A stretch of DNA of 64,000 nt from NCBI GenBank assembly GCA_030824965.1, contig JAPJQV010000006.1, positions 82,237-146,236 on the forward strand, written 5' to 3'. The position numbers and the translations under genes were made by a program. The notes beneath the pieces are model-generated. The model saw only the letters and a list, made by a program, of their open reading frames with translations. It ran no database searches and was not told the origin of the DNA. Shown here in pieces: positions 44,907 through 52,497 of this stretch. This DNA comes from Micavibrio sp. (GTDB taxonomy: Bacteria > Pseudomonadota > Alphaproteobacteria > Micavibrionales > Micavibrionaceae). Numbering within the stretch: position 1 is the stretch's first letter; the number at the start of each line of letters is the position of its first letter.

Positions 44907-46307
44907 ATGGCTGATAATAATTTTGATCTAGTAGTACTTGGCGCAGGTCCGGGTGGATATGTCGCGGCGATACGCGGTGCGCAACTCGGCATGAAAGTCG
45001 CCGTGATCGAAGCGAACCATCTGGGCGGTATCTGCCTGAACTGGGGTTGTATTCCGACCAAGGCGCTTCTTCGCTCCGCCGAAGTCTATCACAACATGCA
45101 GCATGCTGAAGCCTATGGCTTAAGTGCAGGCAACGCGTCTTTTGATATTAAGAAAATCGTTGAGCGTTCCCGTGGCGTGGCGAAACAACTCTCCGGCGGT
45201 ATCGGGCATCTGCTCAAGAAAAACAAAGTCACCATCATCGATGGTTATGGCCGCCTGAAAGGCAAAGGCCAGATCGAAGTCGAACTGAAAGACAAATCCA
45301 AACAAATCGTTTCCGGTAAAAATATCATCATCGCCACAGGGGCGAGAGCGCGCCAATTCCCGGGGCTTGAGGCTGACGGCAAACTCGTCTGGTCCTACCG
45401 CGAAGCCATGGTGCCAACCGAAATGCCGAAATCTTTACTGGTTATCGGTTCCGGCGCGATCGGGATCGAATTCGCCAGCTTCTACCGTAACCTCGGCGCA
45501 GAAGTCACCGTTGTCGAAGTGGTCGACAGAATTCTGCCTGCCGAAGATGCCGAAATCTCCAGCCTCGCACGCAAAGCGTTTGAGAAGCAGGGCATGAAAA
45601 TCATCACCGGCGCGAAAGTCGCCAAGCTCGATAAAGGCGTGAATAATGTCACCGCTCATGTTGATGTTGGTGGCAAGGTAGAAAAAATCACTGTAGACCG
45701 CGTCATTGCCGCTGTCGGTATTTCCGCCAATATCGAAGATATTGGCCTGAGCAATACCAAAGTCAAAACAGATCGCGGCATTATCATCACAAACGAATGG
45801 CTGGCAACGGACGAACCGAATGTCTACGCCATCGGCGATGTTGTCGCAGGTCCATGGCTGGCGCATAAAGCTTCCCATGAAGGCGTGATCTGCGTCGAGA
45901 AAATCGCAGGCGTTAAAGACGTTCATCCGCTGGACCGCTCCGGCATTCCGGGCTGTACCTATTCCCTGCCACAAGTGGCCTCTATTGGTTTAACTGAAGC
46001 GAAAGCGAAAGAGCAGGGGCTCGATATCAAAGTCGGACGCTTCCCGTTCATGGGTAACGGTAAGGCGATTGCCCTCGGTGAACCCGAAGGCCTCGTTAAA
46101 ACCATCTTCGACGCCAAAACCGGAGCCTTACTCGGTGCCCACATGATCGGTGCAGAAGTAACGGAAATGATCCAGGGCTACGCCATCGGCAAAACGCTCG
46201 AAACCACCGAAGCCGAACTCATGCACACGGTCTTCCCGCATCCGACTTTGAGCGAGATGATGCATGAGAGCGTACTCAATGCGTATGGAAAGACGATACA
46301 TTTCTAG
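44907..46307 (+). CDS. lpd: Dihydrolipoyl dehydrogenase (E3)
   Basis: A 466-residue flavoprotein that reoxidises dihydrolipoamide. FAD motif GAGPGGYVAA, redox disulfide GGICLNWGCIPTKAL, NAD motif GSGAIGIEFASF and the C-terminal catalytic His-Glu in HTVFPHPTLSEMMHE are intact. Adjacent to pdhC by five bases, so it is the PDH-dedicated E3; other E3 copies may exist elsewhere. Confidence 0.97.
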   Translation: MADNNFDLVVLGAGPGGYVAAIRGAQLGMKVAVIEANHLGGICLNWGCIPTKALLRSAEVYHNMQHAEAYGLSAGNASFDIKKIVERSRGVAKQLSGGIGHLLKKNKVTIIDGYGRLKGKGQIEVELKDKSKQIVSGKNIIIATGARARQFPGLEADGKLVWSYREAMVPTEMPKSLLVIGSGAIGIEFASFYRNLGAEVTVVEVVDRILPAEDAEISSLARKAFEKQGMKIITGAKVAKLDKGVNNVTAHVDVGGKVEKITVDRVIAAVGISANIEDIGLSNTKVKTDRGIIITNEWLATDEPNVYAIGDVVAGPWLAHKASHEGVICVEKIAGVKDVHPLDRSGIPGCTYSLPQVASIGLTEAKAKEQGLDIKVGRFPFMGNGKAIALGEPEGLVKTIFDAKTGALLGAHMIGAEVTEMIQGYAIGKTLETTEAELMHTVFPHPTLSEMMHESVLNAYGKTIHF

Positions 46308-46329
46308 ATGACGGTTAAGGTGGGATGTA

Positions 46330-46758
46330 ATGTCAAAATCTATTTTTAATTTTTTTCTAAAAAATTTTTTATATGTTTTAATTATTGCATCAACATCTAT
46401 TTGTTTTATCCATTTCTCGCCATTTCCTCTTTTAGAAAAATTGGCTATTGGAGCGTTCCTTTTAATATTCCTTATAAAAAAGGAAAAAATATTGAAGCGC
46501 GTTCGCATTATTGGGTTAATTTTAGCTACGCCACTTGTTGTTTCACTGGTTATTATCTCTATTCTGTCGATTATTGATCCAGGCATGGGTATGCTTTTAC
46601 TTTATTCAATTTTTCTTTTAATCCCAGGCGGACCTGGGATTTTGCTAATCTGTGCTGCAAATTTAAGAAAAAATTTCTTGAGATATCAGGAAGAATTTAA
46701 CTTGCAAAGACAGTTGAAGTCTTGTGAAGATATAATTAGGCTTGAAGAGAGAAAATAA
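46330..46758 (+). CDS. Hypothetical membrane protein, 142 residues
   Basis: Four predicted helices (about 12-28, 34-50, 59-82, 86-110) and a charged, probably coiled cytoplasmic tail. No family recognised. The coding sequence is distinctly AT-rich with phenylalanine, leucine and isoleucine codons rich in T and A, unlike the pdh genes. It ends directly against the DUF4236 gene with no spacer, so the small genes from 46330 to 47266 look like one unit, possibly an insertion between lpd and lipA. Confidence 0.7.
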   Translation: MSKSIFNFFLKNFLYVLIIASTSICFIHFSPFPLLEKLAIGAFLLIFLIKKEKILKRVRIIGLILATPLVVSLVIISILSIIDPGMGMLLLYSIFLLIPGGPGILLICAANLRKNFLRYQEEFNLQRQLKSCEDIIRLEERK

Positions 46759-47037
46759 ATGCTCCCTGGTTTCCGTTTTCGCAAAGGTATCAAACTTTTT
46801 CCCGGCCTTAAGCTGAATATTTCCAAATCCGGCGTAAGTACGTCTATTGGCAAAAAAGGCGCAACTATAAACCTATCCTCCAAAGGCACGCGCGGTACGG
46901 TTGGCTTGCCGGGATCAGGGATGAGTTATTCTAGGTACTGGAAGGGTGGCCAGGGATCGAAGAAAGGGTATTACATTTTCCTCGCTGCCGCCTTGGCGTT
47001 TTACGTTCTCTACCTGATATTCGGGCCACAGCCATAA
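46759..47037 (+). CDS. DUF4236 domain protein
   Basis: A 92-residue protein. Residues 3-56 fit the DUF4236 domain (RFRKGIKLFPGLKLNIS, then SGVSTSIGKKGATINLS and TVGLPGSGMSYS), a small beta-rich domain found widely in bacteria and phages. A single C-terminal helix (71-88) would anchor it in the membrane with the domain in the cytoplasm. Function unknown. The ATG follows the previous stop with no gap. Confidence 0.82.
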   Translation: MLPGFRFRKGIKLFPGLKLNISKSGVSTSIGKKGATINLSSKGTRGTVGLPGSGMSYSRYWKGGQGSKKGYYIFLAAALAFYVLYLIFGPQP

Positions 47038-47038
47038 G

Positions 47039-47266
47039 ATGCTTCGTGTCGCCAAAGCAATCAAATGGATGGGCTATGCCGCTCTTATGTTTCTGGCCGG
47101 CACCTGTATTTTCAGCCTTATCAGCCTGTTCGGTTTTTTCAAGCACGGGCGATTTGAAACTGACGCTATTTTATTCTCCGTCTCCGGTCTGATAATCACG
47201 GCCAGCCTGTTCCTTATCGGGCTCTATAAACTTGAAACATATTTAAAGTTAGCGGATCACAAATAA
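47039..47266 (+). CDS. Hypothetical membrane protein, 75 residues
   Basis: Two predicted helices (11-33 and 43-63) joined by a short charged loop, with a basic N-terminus. No family recognised. It starts one base after the DUF4236 stop and is probably cotranscribed with it. Function unknown; a membrane partner of the DUF4236 protein is a reasonable guess from the spacing alone. Confidence 0.65.
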   Translation: MLRVAKAIKWMGYAALMFLAGTCIFSLISLFGFFKHGRFETDAILFSVSGLIITASLFLIGLYKLETYLKLADHK

Positions 47267-47275
47267 ATCAGCTTT

Positions 47276-47296
47276 GCGCTGTTTTGCAGCGCAATA
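47276..47296. other. 8-bp hairpin in the gap before the 57-residue gene
   Basis: TTGCGCTG-TTTTG-CAGCGCAA is a perfect stem ten bases after the previous stop. No T-run follows, so it may be a transcript 3' end stabiliser or a weak terminator. Confidence 0.45.
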
Positions 47297-47398
47297 ACAT
47301 TTCCGGCGTGTAACTTTGCGCTTAGCTAATATTTTCTGGCATGGCAGCCATGAGTTTTGCTATCAAGCCTCCTTAATTTGTACCAATAGGGAGTAACC

Positions 47399-47572
47399 AT
47401 GAGTAAAAATAATCCGGAGATTCAATCCGATATTAAACTGAGTCAAATACATGCCGATCTTCTCCGTCCACTGGCTCCGGCAGATCTGCGTCGCATCGAA
47501 GAACCGCCACCATGTCCGGAATCCATGTCGCCGGAGGAATACAGGTCGATAGCATCGTTCAGCTATTTCTGA
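47399..47572 (+). CDS. Small protein, 57 residues
   Basis: A short ORF starting MSKNNPEIQSDIKL with AATAGGGAG upstream (about seven bases before the ATG). The product is acidic and proline-rich in the middle (RIEEPPPCPESMSPEEYRS), with no membrane helix. It stands alone, 132 bases after its neighbour, and is followed directly by a strong terminator, so it is probably a separately transcribed gene. No family recognised. Confidence 0.6.
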   Translation: MSKNNPEIQSDIKLSQIHADLLRPLAPADLRRIEEPPPCPESMSPEEYRSIASFSYF

Positions 47573-47580
47573 TCGAAAGG

Positions 47581-47606
47581 AGGGCAGATATTTTCTGCCC
47601 TTTTTT
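47581..47606 (+). terminator. Intrinsic terminator after the 57-residue gene
   Basis: AGGGCAGA (47581-47588), loop TATTT, TCTGCCCT (47594-47601) and a T-run to 47606. It lies eight bases after the stop and 27 before lipA, separating the two units. Confidence 0.88.
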
Positions 47607-47632
47607 AATGCTTTCTGCTACAAAGACCCGGA

Positions 47633-48595
47633 ATGACCTATAATCCAGACCTTCTCGACCGCACCAAGCGGCACCCTGAAAAACAGAAGAACCCGGACCG
47701 CCCGATGGGTAAAAAGCCGGACTGGATTCGCGTACGCGCGCCGCAAGGTACGACTTACGCCGAAACGAAAAAAATTGTTTCCGAACATAAATTGACAACT
47801 GTCTGCGAAGAAGCGGGTTGCCCCAATATCGGCGAATGCTGGAATAAAAAACACGCGACATTCATGATCATGGGCGAAATCTGCACCCGCGCTTGTTCGT
47901 TCTGTAACGTGGCGACCGGCAAACCGGAAGCCCTCGATAAATTCGAACCGCTTCGCGTCGGCGTTGCCGCTGAACGCATGGGCCTCAAGCATATCGTCAT
48001 CACCTCGGTTGACCGTGACGATCTGGATGATTGCGGCGCGGATCATTTTGCCAAAACAATCGCGGCTATCCGCTTTAAGGCTCCCGACACGACGATTGAA
48101 ATTCTTCCCGGTGATTTCCGCGGTAACATGGCTTCAATTGATACGGTTATCAAAGCGAAGCCCGATGTATTCAATCACAATTTGGAAACCGTGCCGCGTC
48201 TTTATCCGACCATTCGTCCGGGCGCGCGTTATTTCCGTTCTTTACGCCTTCTTGAGCGCGTCAAGGAAGTCGATCCTGAACAATTCACAAAATCCGGCTT
48301 GATGGTCGGTCTTGGTGAAACAAGGGAAGAGGTGGCACAGGTCATGGATGATATGCGGGCTGCCCAAATTGATTTCATTACGATTGGCCAGTATCTCCAG
48401 CCAACGCCCAAACATGCCCCGGTGGATAAATTCTGGACACCGGAAGAGTTTGAGCAACTGACGAAAATGGCAAAAGCCAAAGGCTTTCTTATGGTTTCCG
48501 CAAGTCCTTTGACCAGATCGTCCCATCATGCGGGCGAAGATTTCGAACGCCTTCGTCAAGCGCGGATGAACCGTACATTAGCTGCGGCTGAATAA
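47633..48595 (+). CDS. lipA: Lipoyl synthase
   Basis: A 320-residue radical SAM enzyme that inserts two sulfurs into octanoyl groups on lipoyl domains such as those of PdhB and PdhC. The auxiliary cluster cysteines are in CEEAGCPNIGEC, the radical SAM cysteines in CTRACSFC, and the serine ligand region is RSSHHAG. It lies after the pdh-lpd block and before a COQ10-like gene, a familiar alphaproteobacterial pairing. No clear Shine-Dalgarno precedes the ATG. Confidence 0.97.
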   Translation: MTYNPDLLDRTKRHPEKQKNPDRPMGKKPDWIRVRAPQGTTYAETKKIVSEHKLTTVCEEAGCPNIGECWNKKHATFMIMGEICTRACSFCNVATGKPEALDKFEPLRVGVAAERMGLKHIVITSVDRDDLDDCGADHFAKTIAAIRFKAPDTTIEILPGDFRGNMASIDTVIKAKPDVFNHNLETVPRLYPTIRPGARYFRSLRLLERVKEVDPEQFTKSGLMVGLGETREEVAQVMDDMRAAQIDFITIGQYLQPTPKHAPVDKFWTPEEFEQLTKMAKAKGFLMVSASPLTRSSHHAGEDFERLRQARMNRTLAAAE

Positions 48596-48617
48596 GTTTT
48601 CCTAAATGCTATAAAGT

Positions 48618-48645
48618 TTGACTTTTTGCGCTGCGGGATTATATG
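48618..48645 (+). promoter_or_regulatory. Candidate promoter for the HD-domain gene
   Basis: TTGACT (48618-48623), 16 bases, TATATG (48640-48645). Initiation near 48653 would fall after the upstream in-frame ATG at 48643, favouring 48670 as the real start codon. Confidence 0.4.
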
Positions 48646-48669
48646 TTCCGCGCAAGGCAACAGGTCATT

Positions 48670-49344
48670 ATGAACGTTATCAGATCCTTCAATCAATCTT
48701 CCAAAGACACGGCAATTCCAAGCTATGCTGAAATTCCTGTGCCGAAAAAATATTTTTTAGATTATCTCCGCCATAAATATCAGGACCCGCAAAAAAGTCA
48801 GGAAGATCTGGCAATTGAAATCGCATGGTATGTGCATCAAGGCGAACTGCGTAGAAGTGGAGAGCCTTACTTCAATCATGTATGGCGCGTGGCGCATCCC
48901 GATATCTATTATCCGTTTCTGAATATTGAAACGACAGAAGGCACCATCGTGCGTGGACTGCTTCACGATGCCATCGAAAAAAAATTCTCTAATCCTGCCG
49001 ACAACTGGTCAGAAGAAAATTTCAGATATGCCGGGATCAGGGAAGAATTTATTCGGGACATTTTGTACCTGACTAAAAATAAAGGCGAATTATATTTTGA
49101 TTATTCCGTGAAGCTATCGTTTAACCGCGCTGCTGCGGAAACAAAACTGGTCGATCATGTCGACAATAAACATGATGCCAAACCTGAAAAGGCCATGATG
49201 TATGAACGAAGCATTGCCTATCATCTGGCTGTTCTTAATTACGGACAAAAACCGGGAACCGACATTGCGAAATTCTGTGTAGAAGCGGGTATGTACGACC
49301 ATGCCTTATTCAGCAAACATTATTCCCATCCGTTACCGCAGTAA
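48670..49344 (+). CDS. Small HD-domain protein related to RelA/SpoT hydrolase domains
   Basis: A 224-residue protein (start ATG 48670; an ATG at 48643 is possible and adds nine residues). RSGEPYFNHVWRVA (63-76), GLLHDAIE (97-103 with His99-Asp100) and KLVDHVDNKHD (159-169) line up with the HD-fold motifs of ppGpp hydrolases, so a small alarmone hydrolase or another nucleotide phosphohydrolase is likely. There is no synthetase, TGS or ACT domain. It sits between lipA and the COQ10-like gene, splitting a usual pair. Substrate unknown. Confidence 0.7.
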   Translation: MNVIRSFNQSSKDTAIPSYAEIPVPKKYFLDYLRHKYQDPQKSQEDLAIEIAWYVHQGELRRSGEPYFNHVWRVAHPDIYYPFLNIETTEGTIVRGLLHDAIEKKFSNPADNWSEENFRYAGIREEFIRDILYLTKNKGELYFDYSVKLSFNRAAAETKLVDHVDNKHDAKPEKAMMYERSIAYHLAVLNYGQKPGTDIAKFCVEAGMYDHALFSKHYSHPLPQ

Positions 49345-49391
49345 CATTGAAATTAGCGTTACTTTCTTAGGGCTTTCTGTATAATCGCTCT

Positions 49392-49820
49392 ATGCCGACC
49401 CACGCCGAGAAAAAAGATCTTCCTTATACATGCGAACAGATGTTCGAACTGGTTGCCGCCGTCGATAGATATCCGGAATTCTTGCCTTGGTGTCTATCCA
49501 GCCGCATCATTCGGCGGGAAGGCGATGTGTTTTATGCCGATCTGGTTATCGGCTATAAAATGGTGCGGGAGAAATTCACATCGAAAGTGGTTTTGGATAA
49601 ACCCGATGCGATCCGCGTCGAATATCTGAAAGGCCCGCTTAAACATCTTTCAAATAAATGGGTGTTCATTCCGAACGGCTCTGGCTGCACGATAGATTTC
49701 TACGTTGATTTTGAATTCCGTAACGCCTTTTTTCAAAGTTTGATGGGGGTTTTCTTCAACGAAATCGTTAAACGTATGGTGGCGGCGTTTGAAGAACGCG
49801 CCCGTGTATTGTATGGTTAA
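49392..49820 (+). CDS. COQ10/RatA-like START-fold protein
   Basis: A 142-residue SRPBCC-fold protein. YTCEQMFELVAAVDRYPEFLPWC near the N-terminus is the family signature, and VRMVAAFEERA-like residues form the C-terminal helix. In mitochondria COQ10 carries coenzyme Q; E. coli RatA was reported to affect 70S association. Alphaproteobacterial members next to lipA are usually taken as ubiquinone chaperones. The two roles cannot be separated by sequence. Confidence 0.88.
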   Translation: MPTHAEKKDLPYTCEQMFELVAAVDRYPEFLPWCLSSRIIRREGDVFYADLVIGYKMVREKFTSKVVLDKPDAIRVEYLKGPLKHLSNKWVFIPNGSGCTIDFYVDFEFRNAFFQSLMGVFFNEIVKRMVAAFEERARVLYG

Positions 49821-49840
49821 TTTATAGAGGAGATATTTAC

Positions 49841-50578
49841 ATGAAAAAATTATGCCTGACTGCCGCTGCGTTATTCGTTATTTCACCTGCCTTGGCTCAA
49901 CAGGCACAAAACGCCATTCCTCTCGAAAAAGGCCAGACTGTCTTATCGTTATCGGCAACAGAACAAGTCGATCTGAAACAGGATTTATTGCAGGCATCTT
50001 TGCGCATCGAAGTCGAAGGCAAAGACCCAAAGAAAGTTCAGGATGAAATTAATCAGGCCATGCAAAAAGCTTTGGCTGCCGCAAAGGATGTAAAGGAAGT
50101 CAAAACCTCCACAGGCCAGTATAATCTTTATTCTTATGACCCAAATCCGCAACCGAAATCCAATATCCGAAATTATCAATGGAAAGGTTCTCAAACCATC
50201 GACTTGCAAAGCAAGGATCAGGCAAAACTTTTAGAACTGACAGGCAAAATTCAGGAAATGGGTTTTGCCATGAACGGTCTTAATTACACATTGTCACCGG
50301 AGCAATCTGAAGCCTATCGTGATAATTTAATGACTGCGGCCTTGAAAAAAATTCAGACCAAAGCTGACCTTGCGGCAAAAGCTCTGGGTAAAGGCACTTA
50401 CGATATCGTTGAAGTTAATGTTGATGGCGCAGGCCCGATCCAGCCGATGCCGGTTATGTTCAAAGCTGCCCGTATGGAAATGGCTTCCGATGCTGCCGGC
50501 ATGGCCGCACCTGTAGCTCAAGCCGGGGAACAGACGGTTTCTTTGTCAGTTACGGCAAGAGTGGTTCTGAAGCCATAA
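49841..50578 (+). CDS. SIMPL-domain periplasmic protein
   Basis: A 245-residue protein with a Sec signal peptide (cleavage after ALA, about residue 19) and the DUF541/SIMPL domain (about 35-243: LSLSATEQVDLKQD, later LMTAALKKIQTKADLAAKALG). Members of the family form oligomeric rings in the periplasm or outer membrane; role unclear. AGAGGAGAT is a strong ribosome site. It ends inside the convergent glycosyltransferase gene (29-base overlap), and its terminator lies in that gene. Confidence 0.87.
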   Translation: MKKLCLTAAALFVISPALAQQAQNAIPLEKGQTVLSLSATEQVDLKQDLLQASLRIEVEGKDPKKVQDEINQAMQKALAAAKDVKEVKTSTGQYNLYSYDPNPQPKSNIRNYQWKGSQTIDLQSKDQAKLLELTGKIQEMGFAMNGLNYTLSPEQSEAYRDNLMTAALKKIQTKADLAAKALGKGTYDIVEVNVDGAGPIQPMPVMFKAARMEMASDAAGMAAPVAQAGEQTVSLSVTARVVLKP

Positions 50579-51488
50579 GCGTTTCGTCTTTTTCCCCATC
50601 GTAAAAAGGCGTGCGGAGAGTTCCTTGAAAAGACTCTCCGTTTGTTTTCGACAGTTCAGTGAGAATGCTGCGATCGCGGCGCATTTCATCATATCCGGAA
50701 ATATGCATTAGTCCGATTGAATGGTTCGGCAAATACGGCTCGACGAACTGCCCTTTGCCTTCATCGAATGGCGGCGGGAATTCACACAACCAGTTGCACC
50801 ATGCCGGAAGCACTTCGACAGGCAGTCCATCAAGATGGCACATCATGCCCATCGTCAGTTGCTCTGCGGTAAAGACTTTACCCTTAACCACGGCTTTCAA
50901 AACCAAATCCTGCCAGTGCGACCAGTGAGGCGCATCGCTGCGAATGGCAAAGGCTCCGGCTTGCAGTACATGATAAGGGAAAAGATTTTTAGCGGTTTTA
51001 TAACCGAAAGCTTTCTTGGCATTGCTGAAATAAAATCCACTAAGCTTTAGCGGGACAGGTCCAAGGAATTTTATGCGCGTCGACCTTGGGTAACCACGAT
51101 CGACCTGGCCGGAAGTGGCAAGCTTTCCCGACATGGCGCCACGAATATATAAATCCATCGCATCCCAATTCTGCACCCATATATCGGCGTCGAGCCAGAT
51201 ATAAAGGTCGTATCCGGGAAAGTAGGTATTGATCCATGGGCGGCACACGCAGGATTTAAGATAGTTTTTTCCAGCGGCCTTTTTCTTTGCTATATCGCTC
51301 GGCCAGTCCGGCGCATGAATATGCTGAACATTCGCACGCAGCCATTCAATATCGTCTTTTGCCAAGCCTCCATCGATTACGGCGAATTCAATATTTGAGG
51401 ACTGGCGAAAGCGTTTGACCGAATAAATCATCTCGCGAAGGAGCGGGAAATAATTATGATCGGCACCGGAACAGATGAGGATTCTCAC
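50550..51488 (-). CDS. GT8-like glycosyltransferase
   Basis: A 312-residue GT-A-fold protein. YIWLDADIWVQN contains the DxD metal site, and the layout (MRILICSGADHNYFPLL at the start, CHLDGLPVEVLPAWCNW later) resembles family GT8-type transferases acting on LPS or capsule. Acceptor and donor are unknown. The start is GTG 51488, overlapping the cinA stop by four bases (GTGA), so it is coupled to the ispDF-pgpA-cinA operon, which is not a usual place for such a gene. Confidence 0.75.
   Translation of the reverse strand: MRILICSGADHNYFPLLREMIYSVKRFRQSSNIEFAVIDGGLAKDDIEWLRANVQHIHAPDWPSDIAKKKAAGKNYLKSCVCRPWINTYFPGYDLYIWLDADIWVQNWDAMDLYIRGAMSGKLATSGQVDRGYPRSTRIKFLGPVPLKLSGFYFSNAKKAFGYKTAKNLFPYHVLQAGAFAIRSDAPHWSHWQDLVLKAVVKGKVFTAEQLTMGMMCHLDGLPVEVLPAWCNWLCEFPPPFDEGKGQFVEPYLPNHSIGLMHISGYDEMRRDRSILTELSKTNGESFQGTLRTPFYDGEKDETLMASEPLLP
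50614..50648 (+). terminator. Intrinsic terminator for the SIMPL gene, inside the convergent CDS
   Basis: CGGAGAGT (50614-50621), 11-base loop, ACTCTCCG (50633-50640), then TTTGTTTT. It lies 36 bases after the SIMPL stop and within the C-terminal codons of the minus-strand glycosyltransferase. Confidence 0.75.
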
Positions 51489-51964
51489 GCGGCCACTTCC
51501 AGAATATGTTCGAATGCCGCATCCACAGTTTGCTTACGCACCGTCTCTCTGTCGCCTTTAAAGACATGTTTAAAAATTTTTGTGCCCTTTTCGAAGTGTG
51601 AAACGCCGATATAAACAGTCCCCACCGGTTTATGCTCCGTACCGCCATCAGGCCCTGCAATACCCGTCACCGCAACTGATATATGGGCGTTCGGCGCGGC
51701 CTTAAGCGCCCCTTCGGCCATTTCGCGCACCGTCTCTTCACTGACTGCGCCATAGTCTTCCAGCGTTTCGCCTTTGACCTTTAAAAGGTCCATTTTTGCT
51801 TCGTTGGAATAGGTGATAAAGCCCCGGTCGTAAATGCGCGATGACCCGGGCGCTTCCGTAATCGCAACGCCCAGCAATCCTGCCGTACAGGATTCAGCCG
51901 TTGTTAGAAACATCCGCTTTTCGAAAAGCAGTTTTTGAACTTTCTCAGCTAAAGAGTCCGGCAT
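51485..51964 (-). CDS. CinA C-terminal domain family nicotinamide-nucleotide amidase
   Basis: A 159-residue stand-alone CinA C-terminal domain (PncC type), which deamidates nicotinamide mononucleotide in NAD recycling. TTAESCTAGLLG and AVTGIAGPDGG are the conserved motifs. The N-terminal MoCF-like domain of full CinA is missing, which is common. It overlaps pgpA by 20 bases and the glycosyltransferase by four, all on one strand. Confidence 0.92.
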   Translation of the reverse strand: MPDSLAEKVQKLLFEKRMFLTTAESCTAGLLGVAITEAPGSSRIYDRGFITYSNEAKMDLLKVKGETLEDYGAVSEETVREMAEGALKAAPNAHISVAVTGIAGPDGGTEHKPVGTVYIGVSHFEKGTKIFKHVFKGDRETVRKQTVDAAFEHILEVAA

Positions 51965-52496
51965 ATTGAAGCACCAATAAGGTTAAAGCAGTTGCAACAC
52001 CTGCGGCGATATCGTCGGCGATTACGCCCCATGCGCCATCCGTATGGATATCTATCCATGAAATAGGCCACGGTTTGACAGTGTCAAATCCTCTGAAAAT
52101 GAAAAAAGCGGCGGTAATCCATACCGCATCGAGCGGTATGGCTAGCAGGGCAATGGTATAGCCGATAACTTCATCGACGACGATCAACCCTGAATCATGA
52201 CTGTCGGTTTCTTCTTCAAAAACTTTGCTGGCCTTCATGCCGAGAAAGAAAACGATGGCCAGAAAAGCCAATAAGCCTAACTTGCCACCGAATATCCAGA
52301 TAGGTATGGCAAAGGGAAGGGTGGCTATCGTTCCCCAAGTCCCGCTGGCAGGAAGAAATACGCCGCTGCCGAACCATGTGGCAATAAGTATCCAAGGATT
52401 TTTAAAATCCAGATGCGCACCGATCGTTTTGCGCTCGATGATCTGGCGTTTAACTTTGTTGATGATGCGGTCGATTTCTGACTGAATATAGCTCAT
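51945..52496 (-). CDS. pgpA: Phosphatidylglycerophosphatase A
   Basis: A 183-residue membrane phosphatase making phosphatidylglycerol. The PgpA motifs TWFGSGVFLPASGTWGTIA near the start, DEVIGYTIAL and FRGFDTVKPWPI follow family order. A 25-residue N-terminal extension precedes the conserved part. It starts one base after the ispDF stop. It uses phosphatidylglycerol phosphate derived from the CdsA product encoded at 12365. Confidence 0.93.
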   Translation of the reverse strand: MSYIQSEIDRIINKVKRQIIERKTIGAHLDFKNPWILIATWFGSGVFLPASGTWGTIATLPFAIPIWIFGGKLGLLAFLAIVFFLGMKASKVFEEETDSHDSGLIVVDEVIGYTIALLAIPLDAVWITAAFFIFRGFDTVKPWPISWIDIHTDGAWGVIADDIAAGVATALTLLVLQYAGLFS

Positions 52497-52497
52497 G

